From Terrimicrobiaceae bacterium (GTDB taxonomy: Bacteria; Verrucomicrobiota; Verrucomicrobiia; Chthoniobacterales; Terrimicrobiaceae), in contig JAGYIV010000016.1 of NCBI GenBank assembly GCA_018402345.1, positions 186,001 through 250,000 of the forward strand: 64,000 nucleotides of DNA, written 5' to 3'. Below are positions 8,414-16,977 of the stretch, one piece after another. Under the pieces are notes generated by a model. It saw nothing but the letters and a program-made list of their open reading frames with translations, did not search any database and was not told where the DNA came from. Positions within the stretch are counted from its first letter, which is position 1, and each line of letters opens with the position of its first letter. The position numbers and the translations under genes were made by a program.

Positions 8414-9964
8414 TTATTTGAGCCGCTCGAGGAGGTGGTCGCCGACGCGCAGGGCGTTTGCCATGGCGGTCAGTGCGGGGTTCACTGCGCCGATGCTCGG
8501 GAAGAACGAGGTATCCACGACGTAGAGGTTGTCGAGTTCGTGGGCCTTGCAATTTGTGTCGAGCACGGATGTCGCAGGGTCGCTGCCGAAGCGGCAGGTG
8601 CCGGACTGGTGGGCCACGCCGCCGATATCGATCTCGTTTTTCATGTAGAGATTCCTCGGGATGAGGTGCTCGTGCATGTCGAGGTGGTTGAGCATCGACT
8701 TGAGCTTCGCGTAGAGGCGATTTTTGGGCTCCTGGTTGTTCGGCGTGTAGCTGAGCGTGATTTGGCTGTCGCGGTTGATCATGACGCGGTTCTGGGGCGA
8801 GGGCAGGTCCTCGGTGGAGAGCCAGAAATCGACGGCGTGCTTCGCGACGAAATCGAGCGTGAACATGGGCGCGAGCCCGGCTTCGATCGGCTTCTCGCCT
8901 TTATACATCGGGCCTTGGGATTTTCCGACCATCTGGATGTTCCCCATCGGAAACTCGAAATCCTTCATGCCGAAATAAAAATCATTCAACCCAAGAGTCT
9001 TCTGGTATTTCGTCGGATTCGGCTCCTTGGAAATGGCGAGGACGGCCTGGCTGTTGTGATACATGTAGTTCCGGCCGACTTGGTCGGAGCCATTGGCGAG
9101 GCCGTTCGGGTGTTTGTCGTTGGCCGACATGAGGAGGAGTCGGGCGGAATTCGCGGCTCCGGCGGAAACGACGACGATGCTGGCGCGGAACGACTCGGTT
9201 TTTCCACCGCGATCCACGAGGACTTCGCTCACGGATTTTCCGGTGGGGTCGGTGACGAGCTTCAGAACCTGCGAATCAGTGAGGAGCGTGACATTCGGGT
9301 GTTCGAGCGCGGGGCGGACGCCGTGGATTTCGGCATCGGATTTCGCCTGCACGAGGCAGGGGAAGCCGTCGCAATCCTCGCAGCGCACGCAGCGGCTATA
9401 GGGCATGTTCGCCTCGTTGAGCATGATGCCGCAGGGCGAGTGGAACGGATGGTAGCCGGCGCGCTTGAGGTCGTCGGCGAGTTTTTGGATGCGTGGCTCG
9501 TGGGAGACAGCGGGGTGCGGGTAGGGTGCGGAACAGGGTGGTTCGGTGGGGTCCTCGCCGCGAGCGCCGTGGACCTGATACATCTGCTCGGCCTTCGTGT
9601 AGTAGGGCTCGAAATCATCGTAACCGAGCGGCCAGGCGGGTGAGATACCGTCGTGGTGTTTCAGGACGCCGAAGTCCTCTTTGCGGAGGCGATACAAAGC
9701 CGCGCCGTAGAGTTTCGTGGCACCGCCGACGAAGTAGTGGACGCCGGGCTGGAATTCCTTGCCGTGCTTGTCGCGCCAGGTGTCTTTCGAAGTGTAGCGA
9801 TTCGCGATGAAAACCTCCGAGGCCGACCAGTTTTCGGGTTCGCGCGGGAGCCAGCCGCCGCGTTCGAGGATGAGGATGCGTTTGCCGGAGGGAGCAAGGT
9901 GGCGGGCGAGCGTGCCGCCGCCGGCACCGCTGCCGATAATGATGATGTCGTAGTCGTTTGGCAT
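8414..9964 (-). CDS. GMC family FAD-dependent oxidoreductase
   Basis: GMC enzymes oxidise alcohol groups of sugars, choline or similar substrates using FAD. The 516-residue protein opens with DIIIIGSGAGGGTLARHLAP and ILERGG (FAD binding). It continues with GGATKLYGAALYRLRKEDF, and has a Cys-rich insert CVRCEDCDGFPC seen in sugar-oxidising members. It ends with the catalytic region HQSGTCRFG and GAVNPALTAMANALRV, holding the His and Asn of the family. No signal peptide is visible. It lies 10 bases after the lactonase gene and 17 before the MFS gene, so the three form one transcription unit. Confidence 0.92.
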   Translation of the reverse strand: MPNDYDIIIIGSGAGGGTLARHLAPSGKRILILERGGWLPREPENWSASEVFIANRYTSKDTWRDKHGKEFQPGVHYFVGGATKLYGAALYRLRKEDFGVLKHHDGISPAWPLGYDDFEPYYTKAEQMYQVHGARGEDPTEPPCSAPYPHPAVSHEPRIQKLADDLKRAGYHPFHSPCGIMLNEANMPYSRCVRCEDCDGFPCLVQAKSDAEIHGVRPALEHPNVTLLTDSQVLKLVTDPTGKSVSEVLVDRGGKTESFRASIVVVSAGAANSARLLLMSANDKHPNGLANGSDQVGRNYMYHNSQAVLAISKEPNPTKYQKTLGLNDFYFGMKDFEFPMGNIQMVGKSQGPMYKGEKPIEAGLAPMFTLDFVAKHAVDFWLSTEDLPSPQNRVMINRDSQITLSYTPNNQEPKNRLYAKLKSMLNHLDMHEHLIPRNLYMKNEIDIGGVAHQSGTCRFGSDPATSVLDTNCKAHELDNLYVVDTSFFPSIGAVNPALTAMANALRVGDHLLERLK

Positions 9965-9974
9965 GGGATTTGGG

Positions 9975-11090
9975 TTAGCGGTCGATTTGCGGCACGGGTT
10001 TTGCGCCTTTGGTGTTGAGCTGGATCGCCCAGACCGAGTCGGACGAACAGATGAAGAGGATGTTGTTGTCGCGTCCCCCGAAGGTGAGGTTCGCGGTTTG
10101 TTTGGGGAGTTGGATTTTGCCGATCATTTTGCCCTTCGGGTTGAATACATGGATGCCGTCGAGCGCGCCGGAATAGACATTGCCCCGCTCGTCGAGCCGC
10201 ATTCCATCGGGAAAGCCGGGGTAGACATTTGCAAAGACGCGCTGGTTGGAAATGGTCTTGCCGTCCGGCGCGACATCGAACGCATAGATCGTGTGCGGCT
10301 TGTTGTAGTAATAGGTGCGCGGGGCTTGGATCGCGCCACTGTCGATGATGTAGAGGATTTTCTCATCGGGCGAAAAGGCGATGCCGTTAGGCATTTGGAG
10401 GTCGCCGGTGACGACGGTGAGTTTTTTCGTGGCGGGGTCGTAGCGGTAGACATTGTTCGGCAGTTCGGCTTCCTGAGGGAATTGGAGCGAGCCGTAGCTG
10501 GGGTCGGTGAACCACACGGAGCCGTCGGATTTCACCACGAGGTCATTCGGAGAATTCAGCGGCTTGCCGTCGTAGGAGCCCGCGAGCGTCTCCACGCGGC
10601 CGTCGTGGTGGGTGATGGAAACCCGGCGGCCGGTGGTCTCGGCAGTGAGCAGGCGCGCCTCGAGATCGGCGGTCTGGCCGTCGGCGATGCTCGACGGATG
10701 ACGGAAAATGACAGGCTCGCTCCAGGAGGCGGGCGTGATGGTGTTGTAGGGCGAGAGGCCGTGCCAGCGGATGAGGTTGATGTTGTCGTTGATCTGGTCG
10801 GTGAAGACGAGGTAGCCCTCCGGCGAGTTTTTCACCTGCAGGTAAACCGGCCCCTCAGTGAAGCCGAAGCCCTTCGCGAGGTGGATGAGTTTCGGCTCTT
10901 TGCCGAGGATCTCGGCGAACTCGTCGTCGTAGACCTGGAGCGGCAGTTGGGGGTTTTGCGCCTCGGGATAGGGCGGATTTTTTTCGTAGGCGAGGTTGCC
11001 GATTTCGACCTTCTGGGCGGAGGCATTGGTGGCGAATGCGACCGCCGCAACGAGACTCAGTGCGAGGGATTTGATTCTGGGAAGCGACAT
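9975..11090 (-). CDS. Exported SMP-30/gluconolactonase-like beta-propeller
   Basis: This family hydrolyses sugar lactones with a bound divalent metal. The 371-residue protein has a signal peptide (MSLPRIKSLALSLVAAVAFA, cleavage probably after NASA). Propeller signatures are visible: FTEGPVYLQ with the metal Glu, NSPNDLVVKSDGSVWFTDPS, MPNGIAFSPDEKILYIIDSG and PDGMRLDERGNVY. It is the first gene of the lactonase-GMC-MFS unit. The order suggests oxidation of a sugar to a lactone and opening of the lactone, but the lactonase is exported and the oxidoreductase appears cytoplasmic, which does not fit a simple chain. Confidence 0.88.
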   Translation of the reverse strand: MSLPRIKSLALSLVAAVAFATNASAQKVEIGNLAYEKNPPYPEAQNPQLPLQVYDDEFAEILGKEPKLIHLAKGFGFTEGPVYLQVKNSPEGYLVFTDQINDNINLIRWHGLSPYNTITPASWSEPVIFRHPSSIADGQTADLEARLLTAETTGRRVSITHHDGRVETLAGSYDGKPLNSPNDLVVKSDGSVWFTDPSYGSLQFPQEAELPNNVYRYDPATKKLTVVTGDLQMPNGIAFSPDEKILYIIDSGAIQAPRTYYYNKPHTIYAFDVAPDGKTISNQRVFANVYPGFPDGMRLDERGNVYSGALDGIHVFNPKGKMIGKIQLPKQTANLTFGGRDNNILFICSSDSVWAIQLNTKGAKPVPQIDR

Positions 11091-11195
11091 GCGGAGGGAA
11101 GGCTTGTGGGCGCTCCAAGCAATGTCAATGTCCGGAATGTGATTTGTGGCGTTGTTTCAGCGATCGAGCTGCGCCGCGCCGCGGGCTTGGGGTGA

Positions 11196-11645
<450 letters not shown>

Positions 11646-11662
11646 AGGTTGGCTTGGGGTCG

Positions 11663-12133
11663 TTATAAAGAGCCTAACGCCTCCACGGCGTAAAGAGGAA
11701 GGGATAGCAGTTCGAAATGAACCTCGGCGGTGTCCGCTCCGTTGCGGGCCTTGAAGGTGAGGGGCAACCGGCTCGGCTTGTTGAGGTCGAAGCGCAGCGC
11801 GGTGGCGGATTTTTTTTCGAGGCAGAATTGGTGGAGGGATTTGAGCGAACCAGCCGCGCCTGCCTTGACTTCGACGGGTAAGATTTTTTCCCCTGCCGCC
11901 ACGACATAATCGCCCTCGGCGTTTTCCGTCACGACCCGGCGTGCGAGCAATCCGTCGATCTCGTGAACGATCCGCATCACATCCAGACTCCGAAAAACGG
12001 AATCCAAGGTGGCATGCCGTTCCAAATTCACCTCCAAAAGATCCAGCCCCGCCGCCTTGGCAAACACTCGCACCAAAGTGCCTCGCGCCTCGCGGGGCGA
12101 TTGGAAAACCCCGCGGCCGAGGGATTCCTGCAA
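11663..12133 (-). pseudogene. AAA ATPase/DUF4143 protein with large internal deletion
   Basis: Intact members of this family have about 400 residues: a P-loop ATPase followed by a DUF4143 nuclease-like domain. Here an N-terminal piece (TLVRVFAKAAGLDLLEVNLE, then FRSLDVMRIVHEIDGLLARR) joins directly to the extreme C-terminal piece (YVVAAGEKILPVEVKAGAAG, then SLKSLHQF). The Walker B region and most of DUF4143 are missing, and where the Walker A loop should be the sequence reads SPREARGTLVR, with the GKT/S core gone. The open frame of 156 codons is therefore a deletion derivative. It has no strong start signal and is probably inactive. Confidence 0.75.
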
Positions 12134-12262
12134 ATCAGGAATCCGAGCTCACTCTCGGCTTTCAGCAACGAACAGGTGCTGCACGGCTGGAAGGCAAATA
12201 CCAAACTCAGACATCCTGCCTCGCCGGGAAATCGAATGAGCCCGCCCAACTCGGAAAGTGCA

Positions 12263-12340
12263 GCATTCGAAATTTCGACCACAGCCCGCGAGGCCACACA
12301 AACCGCCATCGAAACTCGTTCCGAGTTCCGCTACAGATTC
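12263..12340. repeat. 78-base direct repeat, copy A
   Basis: It begins GCATTCGAAATTTCGACC and ends with the hairpin AACTCG-TTC-CGAGTT followed by CCGC. Most positions match copy B at 12630-12708, with scattered substitutions in the middle. Confidence 0.75.
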
Positions 12341-12629
12341 GACGCGTCTGTGTCGCAGCAGACCCAAGCCAGACGCCCGAGGCCGGTCATCCCCAACTTG
12401 CCAATGGCGCGGCAGCGCCCTGGTCTCGGGGAGCGCGCCCGCCCGCTCGCCCGTGGAGTCCTGCATTTTCTACTCCACTGGGCTCGGGTGCACCAGCGCG
12501 CGCCCCCGCGGGCTGAGTTGAAAAGAATGCGGCCGCAGGCCGGTGGGTGTTTCGACAAGTCGGGCGCGAGGCGCACCCGACAGCGCCCGAGGGCGGGCAC
12601 GATCCCCGGGACTATGCACAGAAAGCGCG

Positions 12630-12708
12630 GCATTCAAAATTTCGACCACATCTCGCGAGACCCCACCAAACCGCCCTCGAAACTCGTTCCGAGTTCCGCG
12701 ACAAAATC
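12630..12708. repeat. 78-base direct repeat, copy B
   Basis: It begins GCATTCAAAATTTCGACC and shares the same terminal AACTCG-TTC-CGAGTT hairpin as copy A, in the same orientation, about 290 bases further on. Confidence 0.75.
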
Positions 12709-12870
12709 AGCTCGTCTTCCTCCCCATCGCTCTCGGTTCGCTGTGGATCTTCGAATGGCCGTGGCTTTGTGGGCAAAATGGGGATCAGGCGGTTTCCCTG
12801 CGATGCGCAAGGCGATGGGGAGAGGTCAGGATGTCTGAAACTGATTGCTTTTGAACTTCTGGAATGTAGC

Positions 12871-12930
12871 GCGGGCGTCTCGCCTGCGATCGTAAGTCGT
12901 TCGATGTCAGGTGGGACATCTGACCTACAT
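12871..12930. repeat. Two REP-like hairpins
   Basis: GCGGGCG-TCT-CGCCTGC (12871-12887, one mismatch) is followed by ATGTCAG...CTGAC-CT-ACAT (12904-12930, two-base bulge). Paired GC-rich hairpins of this kind are typical of interspersed palindromic repeats. They lie just downstream of the Fic gene stop and might also protect or end its transcript. Confidence 0.5.
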
Positions 12931-12954
12931 AAAGAACCATCGAAAAACCACGAC

Positions 12955-14166
12955 CTACGAGAGATTGGCACTGCGCCAGGCTTGGGCGATCGCATCCATT
13001 TTCAATTGCGTGGATTCATCGACAGGAATGACGTCTGCAACCGGGGTTGGCTGAGCAGTGATGGCCAAGTGATATCGCGTGCCCTTCAGGCGACCGGTGC
13101 GGATGAGCGCTCCCATTTCCACGAGATCCTGCAAGTCGCGCGTCGCCGTGGCGCGCGAAGCTCCCGTGATTGCGAGGTAGTTCTCGGCGCTTAAACCTCC
13201 CTGGAATCCAACCGGCCCTTCCCGCGCCATGCGCAGGATCACCTTTTCCTGCCGCTCATTCCATTTTCCGCGCAGGCGGTCGATCAACCTTGTTTTATCG
13301 ATGAGAAACTCTACCCATCGCTGGGATTCCGCCTGCGATTCCAAGACGGTTTCGGCGAAATAAACCAACCACTCCGTGATCTCGTTGCGCTTGTTGTTGC
13401 GCTCCAGCATTTCATAGTAGGCCTTCCGGTTGCGGTGGATCGCCGCCGAGAGCGCGATCAACGCTGGCTTGCCCAGGCCCTCGGCCAGGGATTTTTCCGA
13501 CAACGCCCGTCCGATGCGACCGTTCCCGTCCTCGAAAGGGTGGATGCTTACGAAATACAAATGGCAAATCCCGGCACGAGTCAGCATCGGCAGGCGAGCC
13601 GAGCCCGCTGGCCCCGTGTTGCGATACCACTCGAGAAACCGCTGCATCTCGTTCGGAGCCGCTGAGGCGGGCGGTGCCTCGAAATGCACTTTCGGTTCGA
13701 GCAGCGGTCCCGAGACCACCTGCATCGGATCGCCGCCTTCACGATAAACGCCGCCGATCAAATCGCGTCGACCGTTCATCAGCAACGCGTGCCAGTGCAA
13801 AAGCCTCGCCTCGTCCAATGGCACTTGGGACTCCCGGTAAAGTTCCACCATCAATTCCGAAATCCCCTGCTCCGCCCGAGGAACCCGGCGGTGGTCCGTC
13901 GCCAATCCGAATTGCCGCCGGATCGACGACTGCACGCTCTCGCGATTCAGGATTTCCCCCTCGATCTCCGAAGTCTTCAGCGCCTCCTCGCTCATCAACT
14001 CCGCCACCAGCAAATCCTTGCCATCCTTTTCCAGATGTTTCACCGCCCCCCAATAGACCCCCGATTCCTGCAAAAACCTCTCCTCCAGCGCAGTCAAACT
14101 CCCCGCATCAAAACGAAAATCCGGCCAATCGTCCTTCTGCCAATTCCAAAGTTTCAATCGCGCCAT
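12955..14166 (-). CDS. Fic family protein (DUF4172-Fic-winged helix)
   Basis: Fic enzymes usually transfer AMP to Ser, Thr or Tyr of target proteins. The 403-residue protein has an N-terminal region with the WNWQKDDWPDF signature of DUF4172, then an inhibitory-helix motif (TSEIEGEILN) at about residue 65, where the Glu blocks ATP in the resting state. The catalytic loop HPFEDGNGRIGR follows at about residue 212. The C-terminal third looks like a winged-helix DNA-binding domain (LAITGASRATATRDLQDLVE). Such proteins may autoregulate by AMPylation. It starts with an ATG at 14166, with AT-rich DNA upstream. Confidence 0.93.
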   Translation of the reverse strand: MARLKLWNWQKDDWPDFRFDAGSLTALEERFLQESGVYWGAVKHLEKDGKDLLVAELMSEEALKTSEIEGEILNRESVQSSIRRQFGLATDHRRVPRAEQGISELMVELYRESQVPLDEARLLHWHALLMNGRRDLIGGVYREGGDPMQVVSGPLLEPKVHFEAPPASAAPNEMQRFLEWYRNTGPAGSARLPMLTRAGICHLYFVSIHPFEDGNGRIGRALSEKSLAEGLGKPALIALSAAIHRNRKAYYEMLERNNKRNEITEWLVYFAETVLESQAESQRWVEFLIDKTRLIDRLRGKWNERQEKVILRMAREGPVGFQGGLSAENYLAITGASRATATRDLQDLVEMGALIRTGRLKGTRYHLAITAQPTPVADVIPVDESTQLKMDAIAQAWRSANLS

Positions 14167-14384
14167 GAGTTATATAATCGCAATATATAACTCACAATAT
14201 TATAAAAACCGAGCTATATTTTGAAAGGTTTGAATCAATTTTAGATTGTTTTGGGAGTGGGCGGATTACTCGATGAAAGTTCAAAAATATGTGAATGTGT
14301 GGGACTGGACCTTTTTTCTTTTTTGACCCTTTTTTGTGATCAGCGGGCAGGTAGGTATCGATAGGCGGTTTTAAGTATCTTTCC

Positions 14385-14669
14385 TCAGGGAGTCGCCTTT
14401 TCTACTATTTCAAAAAAGCTTAGCGAGTAAACAACCCCACCGGATTCTTCGAGAGTCACTGCTGCCCAACTTGAAGCAAGTTCGATTTTTGCCAGGGTGT
14501 AGATGTTGCCAACGACAAGATTCTTTTCGGCATCCTCGATTATATTTGTGAACCAGAAAACGCGAGTGCCCTTGTAGCGGAGTTTCGATCCAGGCCTGGG
14601 CCATTTGCCATTCAGAAGTTGGCCGTTATAGCGTTGGTCGTATTCTGACTGCGGTTTATCAAGAATCAT
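14385..14669 (-). CDS. Hypothetical protein
   Basis: This is a 94-residue frame starting at ATG 14669, with no signal peptide or membrane segment. It contains alternating charged and aromatic residues (RYKGTRVFWFTNI, NIYTLAKIELASSW) suggestive of a small beta-rich fold. I do not recognise a family. Its base composition is AT-rich like the neighbouring toxin-antitoxin genes, and it is transcribed in the same direction as the VapBC pair 44 bases upstream. It might belong to that cluster by position only. Confidence 0.55.
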   Translation of the reverse strand: MILDKPQSEYDQRYNGQLLNGKWPRPGSKLRYKGTRVFWFTNIIEDAEKNLVVGNIYTLAKIELASSWAAVTLEESGGVVYSLSFFEIVEKATP

Positions 14670-14713
14670 AGTTGATTAGTGCTTTTTGGAGATAAAGATA
14701 TCATCGCTGGGCT

Positions 14714-15112
14714 TTATTTTCGTAGTATTTTCAGCCCACAAACTTCTTCGATATACTTAAAGTCCCGATCTTTATGATGAACTTGGCAGTCGTTTTCAAT
14801 CGCACATGCAGCGATCAAGCAGTCAACCGAGCTACGAATAGTGTATCCCTGTTTTCTGCAATCTCGATAGATTTTGGCAGCCAACCTGTAGGATGATCTC
14901 TGGGGAAAAAGTTCGATAAACGGCTCGAAATGCTCCTCAATTGCTTTTGCATCCGTCTCGTCCGAGCATCCTTGCATGAGCTCTTGTAGAATTTGCCCGG
15001 TGTAGGAGATAGTCTCTTTCTCCTCCAAAAGAGAAACCACGATGCCAACCTCTGAGGTGGTTCGACCGGCCAAGAAATCGATCCAAACCCCTGTATCAAC
15101 CAAAACCATCAA
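14714..15112 (-). CDS. vapC: VapC-type PIN-domain ribonuclease toxin
   Basis: PIN-domain toxins cleave specific RNAs, often initiator tRNA or rRNA, using Mg2+ held by acidic residues. The 132-residue protein has VLVDTGVWIDFL with the first Asp, QILQELMQG with the Glu, and SSVDCLIAACAIEN and HKDRDF with the later acids, so the active site is complete. Its start overlaps the stop of the antitoxin by 4 bases (ATGA-type coupling), the normal antitoxin-toxin order. Confidence 0.92.
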   Translation of the reverse strand: MMVLVDTGVWIDFLAGRTTSEVGIVVSLLEEKETISYTGQILQELMQGCSDETDAKAIEEHFEPFIELFPQRSSYRLAAKIYRDCRKQGYTIRSSVDCLIAACAIENDCQVHHKDRDFKYIEEVCGLKILRK

Positions 15113-15306
15113 ATTCGGCTTTCGCGCATGAGTTCAAGGTCGCCTTGCCATTGAATCTTGCCCCGCAATTCGAGGATTTTCTTCTGATCGTTTTTTCGGA
15201 TGAACTCACGCAACGCCATGTTCACAAGCTCCTTTTTGGTGCGGAGGCCGGAAATAAGGAGTCCACGGGCAACAAGCCCCTCGTCAAGATCGATATTCGT
15301 GCGCAT
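15109..15306 (-). CDS. vapB: VapB-type antitoxin
   Basis: The 65-residue protein starts at ATG 15306. It has a ribbon-helix-helix-like N-terminus (MRTNIDLDEGLV, then GLRTKKELVNMALREFI) typical of VapB antitoxins, which bind their own operator and the toxin through the C-terminal tail (WQGDLELMRESRI). The frame stays open upstream, but the region before 15306 carries no family similarity, and family members start with MRTNI-like sequences. It lies directly upstream of and overlaps vapC. Confidence 0.9.
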   Translation of the reverse strand: MRTNIDLDEGLVARGLLISGLRTKKELVNMALREFIRKNDQKKILELRGKIQWQGDLELMRESRI

Positions 15307-15367
15307 ATACACATATAAACAAAAAAGGGGTGTATATGCAAATATTATTTCTTCCTGCCGCCCAACG

Positions 15368-15649
15368 TCAAAGCTGAGGCTCGCGCGGTAGAGCGTTGCC
15401 TTGAGCGCTTTGTTCGCATTTTTTGTAAAGGGATTCTGGTGCAATATCAAATCCGCATTTCCATGCCAGCGTCGGCCAGGAATCCAAGAAAAATTTTGAA
15501 AACTCCGTAGGATCTTTTAGGGGATCAGCTATGGGATGGCTGTGGATTGTCTCTTTCAGATCCACATTTCCGCACAAGCCATCATTGAATCGAAGAAAAA
15601 CACTATGATCTCTTAAATACTTTGCTTCCTGAATGTAAATACAATTCAT
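15368..15649 (-). CDS. DUF2442 domain protein
   Basis: The 93-residue protein contains the DUF2442 pattern: a strand with FLRFNDGLCGNVDLKETI, a middle FSKFFLDSWPTLAWKCGFDIAPESLY, and a variable tail. DUF2442 genes are often found directly downstream of DUF4160 genes, as here with 5 bases between. Such pairs resemble toxin-antitoxin modules in size and arrangement, but a biochemical role is not established to my knowledge. The DUF4160 partner is frameshifted in this window. Confidence 0.85.
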   Translation of the reverse strand: MNCIYIQEAKYLRDHSVFLRFNDGLCGNVDLKETIHSHPIADPLKDPTEFSKFFLDSWPTLAWKCGFDIAPESLYKKCEQSAQGNALPREPQL

Positions 15650-15654
15650 AGTTT

Positions 15655-15904
15655 CTATACCAAGGGTTCAATCTTGTGAAAATCTTTGGAATTCCAAATG
15701 CCCAACAACTCGTCCTTGTGCAGTTCAGCCCATTCCACAACAAGCCCGCGAACTTTTGCTGGGAGTGATCCAACGATAATATTTAGTGTTCGGATGTCAA
15801 CAGATGCGCTATACTCATTATAACGAACATGAAAAATGCGGCGGATCATGTTCGTCAAAATACATTGTTATCACAATTCCTAAAAATCTGCTAATTTCTG
15901 GCAT
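15655..15904 (-). pseudogene. DUF4160 family protein, frameshifted
   Basis: From ATG 15904 the sequence reads MPEISRFLGIVITMYFDEHD and then PPHF, exactly as expected for a DUF4160 N-terminus. At a run of five T on the minus strand (15832-15836) the frame is lost. The rest (HVRYNEYSASVDIRTLNIIV to the stop at 15655) continues in another frame. Four T instead of five would give one unbroken protein of about 82 residues. A shorter 67-codon frame starting at 15858 remains open but would lack the conserved N-terminal HxPPHxHV block. A real mutation and a read error are both possible. Confidence 0.75.
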
Positions 15905-15914
15905 ATTAGTTTCT

Positions 15915-16145
15915 TTATTTTTTTGCAGAAGCCAATCGCTCCGCAATCCAGATTTTAATCAATGATTGTCGTGGAACACCAAGACGGTCCGCTTCGAAAT
16001 CCAAGCGGGAAATCATCCACGATGGAAAATCGACATTAACCCGCTTGGCTTGGTGCCCAGGCCGAACGGCCTTGGCCAAATCCAGATAAGGAAGAATATC
16101 TTCTTCTCCTTTGTCAAAAATCTCGTCCAGTTGTTCAGCTGTCAT
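15915..16145 (-). CDS. brnA: BrnA/CopG-like antitoxin
   Basis: The 76-residue protein has an acidic N-terminal half (EIFDKGEEDILPYLDLAKAV) and a C-terminal ribbon-helix-helix segment (RVNVDFPSWMISRLDFEADR, then GVPRQSLIKIWIAERL). That combination fits antitoxins that pair with BrnT toxins, although the DNA-binding part is closer to general CopG proteins than to classical BrnA. Its start lies 11 bases inside the end of brnT, giving the toxin-first order known for brnTA. Confidence 0.78.
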   Translation of the reverse strand: MTAEQLDEIFDKGEEDILPYLDLAKAVRPGHQAKRVNVDFPSWMISRLDFEADRLGVPRQSLIKIWIAERLASAKK

Positions 16146-16398
16146 AATATATTTGTTCTTCGTTCTCTCGGGCTCGCCTCACGGAAATAATCCGAATTGC
16201 AGCTTCGCGCATCGTGTAGAAGGCAACCCATATCTTTTCATCGTTTTTCGCAATCAGTGCATGGCGCTCCTCGGTGTCGCTCCGTGCCGGAAACTTGACC
16301 CGATCCTCATCCAGCCAAAGCACTTGGGCTTCATCAAAATCAATGCCGTGCTTCTCCTTGTTGGTGTGACTCTTGACTGGATCATACTCGAACTCCAT
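16135..16398 (-). CDS. brnT: BrnT family toxin
   Basis: BrnT proteins have a RelE-like fold and act as ribonucleases that slow translation. Starting at ATG 16398, the 87-residue protein begins MEFEYDPVKSHTNKEKHGID and ends AIRIISVRRARENEEQIYYD, which are the two most conserved family blocks. The frame is open upstream but without similarity, so the internal ATG is preferred. It overlaps the following antitoxin gene by 11 bases. Confidence 0.88.
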   Translation of the reverse strand: MEFEYDPVKSHTNKEKHGIDFDEAQVLWLDEDRVKFPARSDTEERHALIAKNDEKIWVAFYTMREAAIRIISVRRARENEEQIYYDS

Positions 16399-16463
16399 GC
16401 GGTATGGAAAATATACCGGAAAGCCCGGCGCCGCAAGGGATATTTTTTTTCGAACGTTCGTCG

Positions 16464-16844
16464 TCAGCAGTCGAGTCCTTGACTCGATTTGCTGGACGAC
16501 ATGGTTCGATCTTCCCCTTTCGCTTTGATGAATGCGGCAATGCAACATGCTAACACAGCCAAGGACACCGCAATTCCGAGAAACAAACCGGACTCGATCG
16601 TCCTGACTGCGGCTTTCACGACGCTCCCCGCGTCGTTTAGAGAGTTCCACAGCTTGTCAACATGGTCCCGTAACTCCTCCGGGTCATTTGACTTCATTGC
16701 CGCAGAGTGCCACTCAACAGCTTTGTCGCTGTAGGGCGTCGGATAATCAATGGATCTCGCTATTGACCCCAGATAGAGGCAGAAAGCCAAAACGATCGCA
16801 GCCGAGATCATTGGGACTACGAGGAGTTTTCTAACCGGATTCAT
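16464..16844 (-). CDS. Small membrane protein of unknown function
   Basis: The 126-residue protein begins with a hydrophobic segment (residues about 8-28, LVVPMISAAIVLAFCLYLGS), then has a loop of about 55 residues with charged helices, and a second hydrophobic segment (LFLGIAVSLAVLACCIAAF). The C-terminal tail is Ser- and Lys-rich. I see no family match. It lies at the edge of the AT-rich accessory island, with about 130 gene-free bases before the efflux operon. Confidence 0.55.
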   Translation of the reverse strand: MNPVRKLLVVPMISAAIVLAFCLYLGSIARSIDYPTPYSDKAVEWHSAAMKSNDPEELRDHVDKLWNSLNDAGSVVKAAVRTIESGLFLGIAVSLAVLACCIAAFIKAKGEDRTMSSSKSSQGLDC

Positions 16845-16977
16845 TTTGGTCGGATCGAACGTTGTTTAGTTACACAAATTTCAGTTTTATCAGTCAAAAC
16901 AAGAAAAAAGAGGGCATTTCAATCGAATACTACCCGATTCGTTGGAATCCCTGGTTTGATGGAAAATCCGCTGAAAC

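Larger units (their letters stand above)
12134..12954. other. Gene-free stretch carrying repeats and hairpins
   Basis: I find no gene I can support here. Frames in several phases overlap each other and none resembles a protein family. The stretch holds two copies of a 78-base direct repeat, GC-rich self-complementary segments between them (for example GTCGGGCGC opposite GCGCACCCGAC near 12560-12585), and REP-like hairpins at 12871-12930. It separates the Fic gene from the decayed ATPase gene. Confidence 0.6.

Noticed and set aside
12263-12708. CRISPR-like array
   Set aside because: There are only two 78-base copies, they are imperfect and 290 bases apart, and no cas genes are present.
11941-12838. 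Overlapping plus- and minus-strand frames in the gene-free region
   Set aside because: They overlap in several phases, contain the repeat copies, and are Arg/Pro/Ser-rich without motifs.
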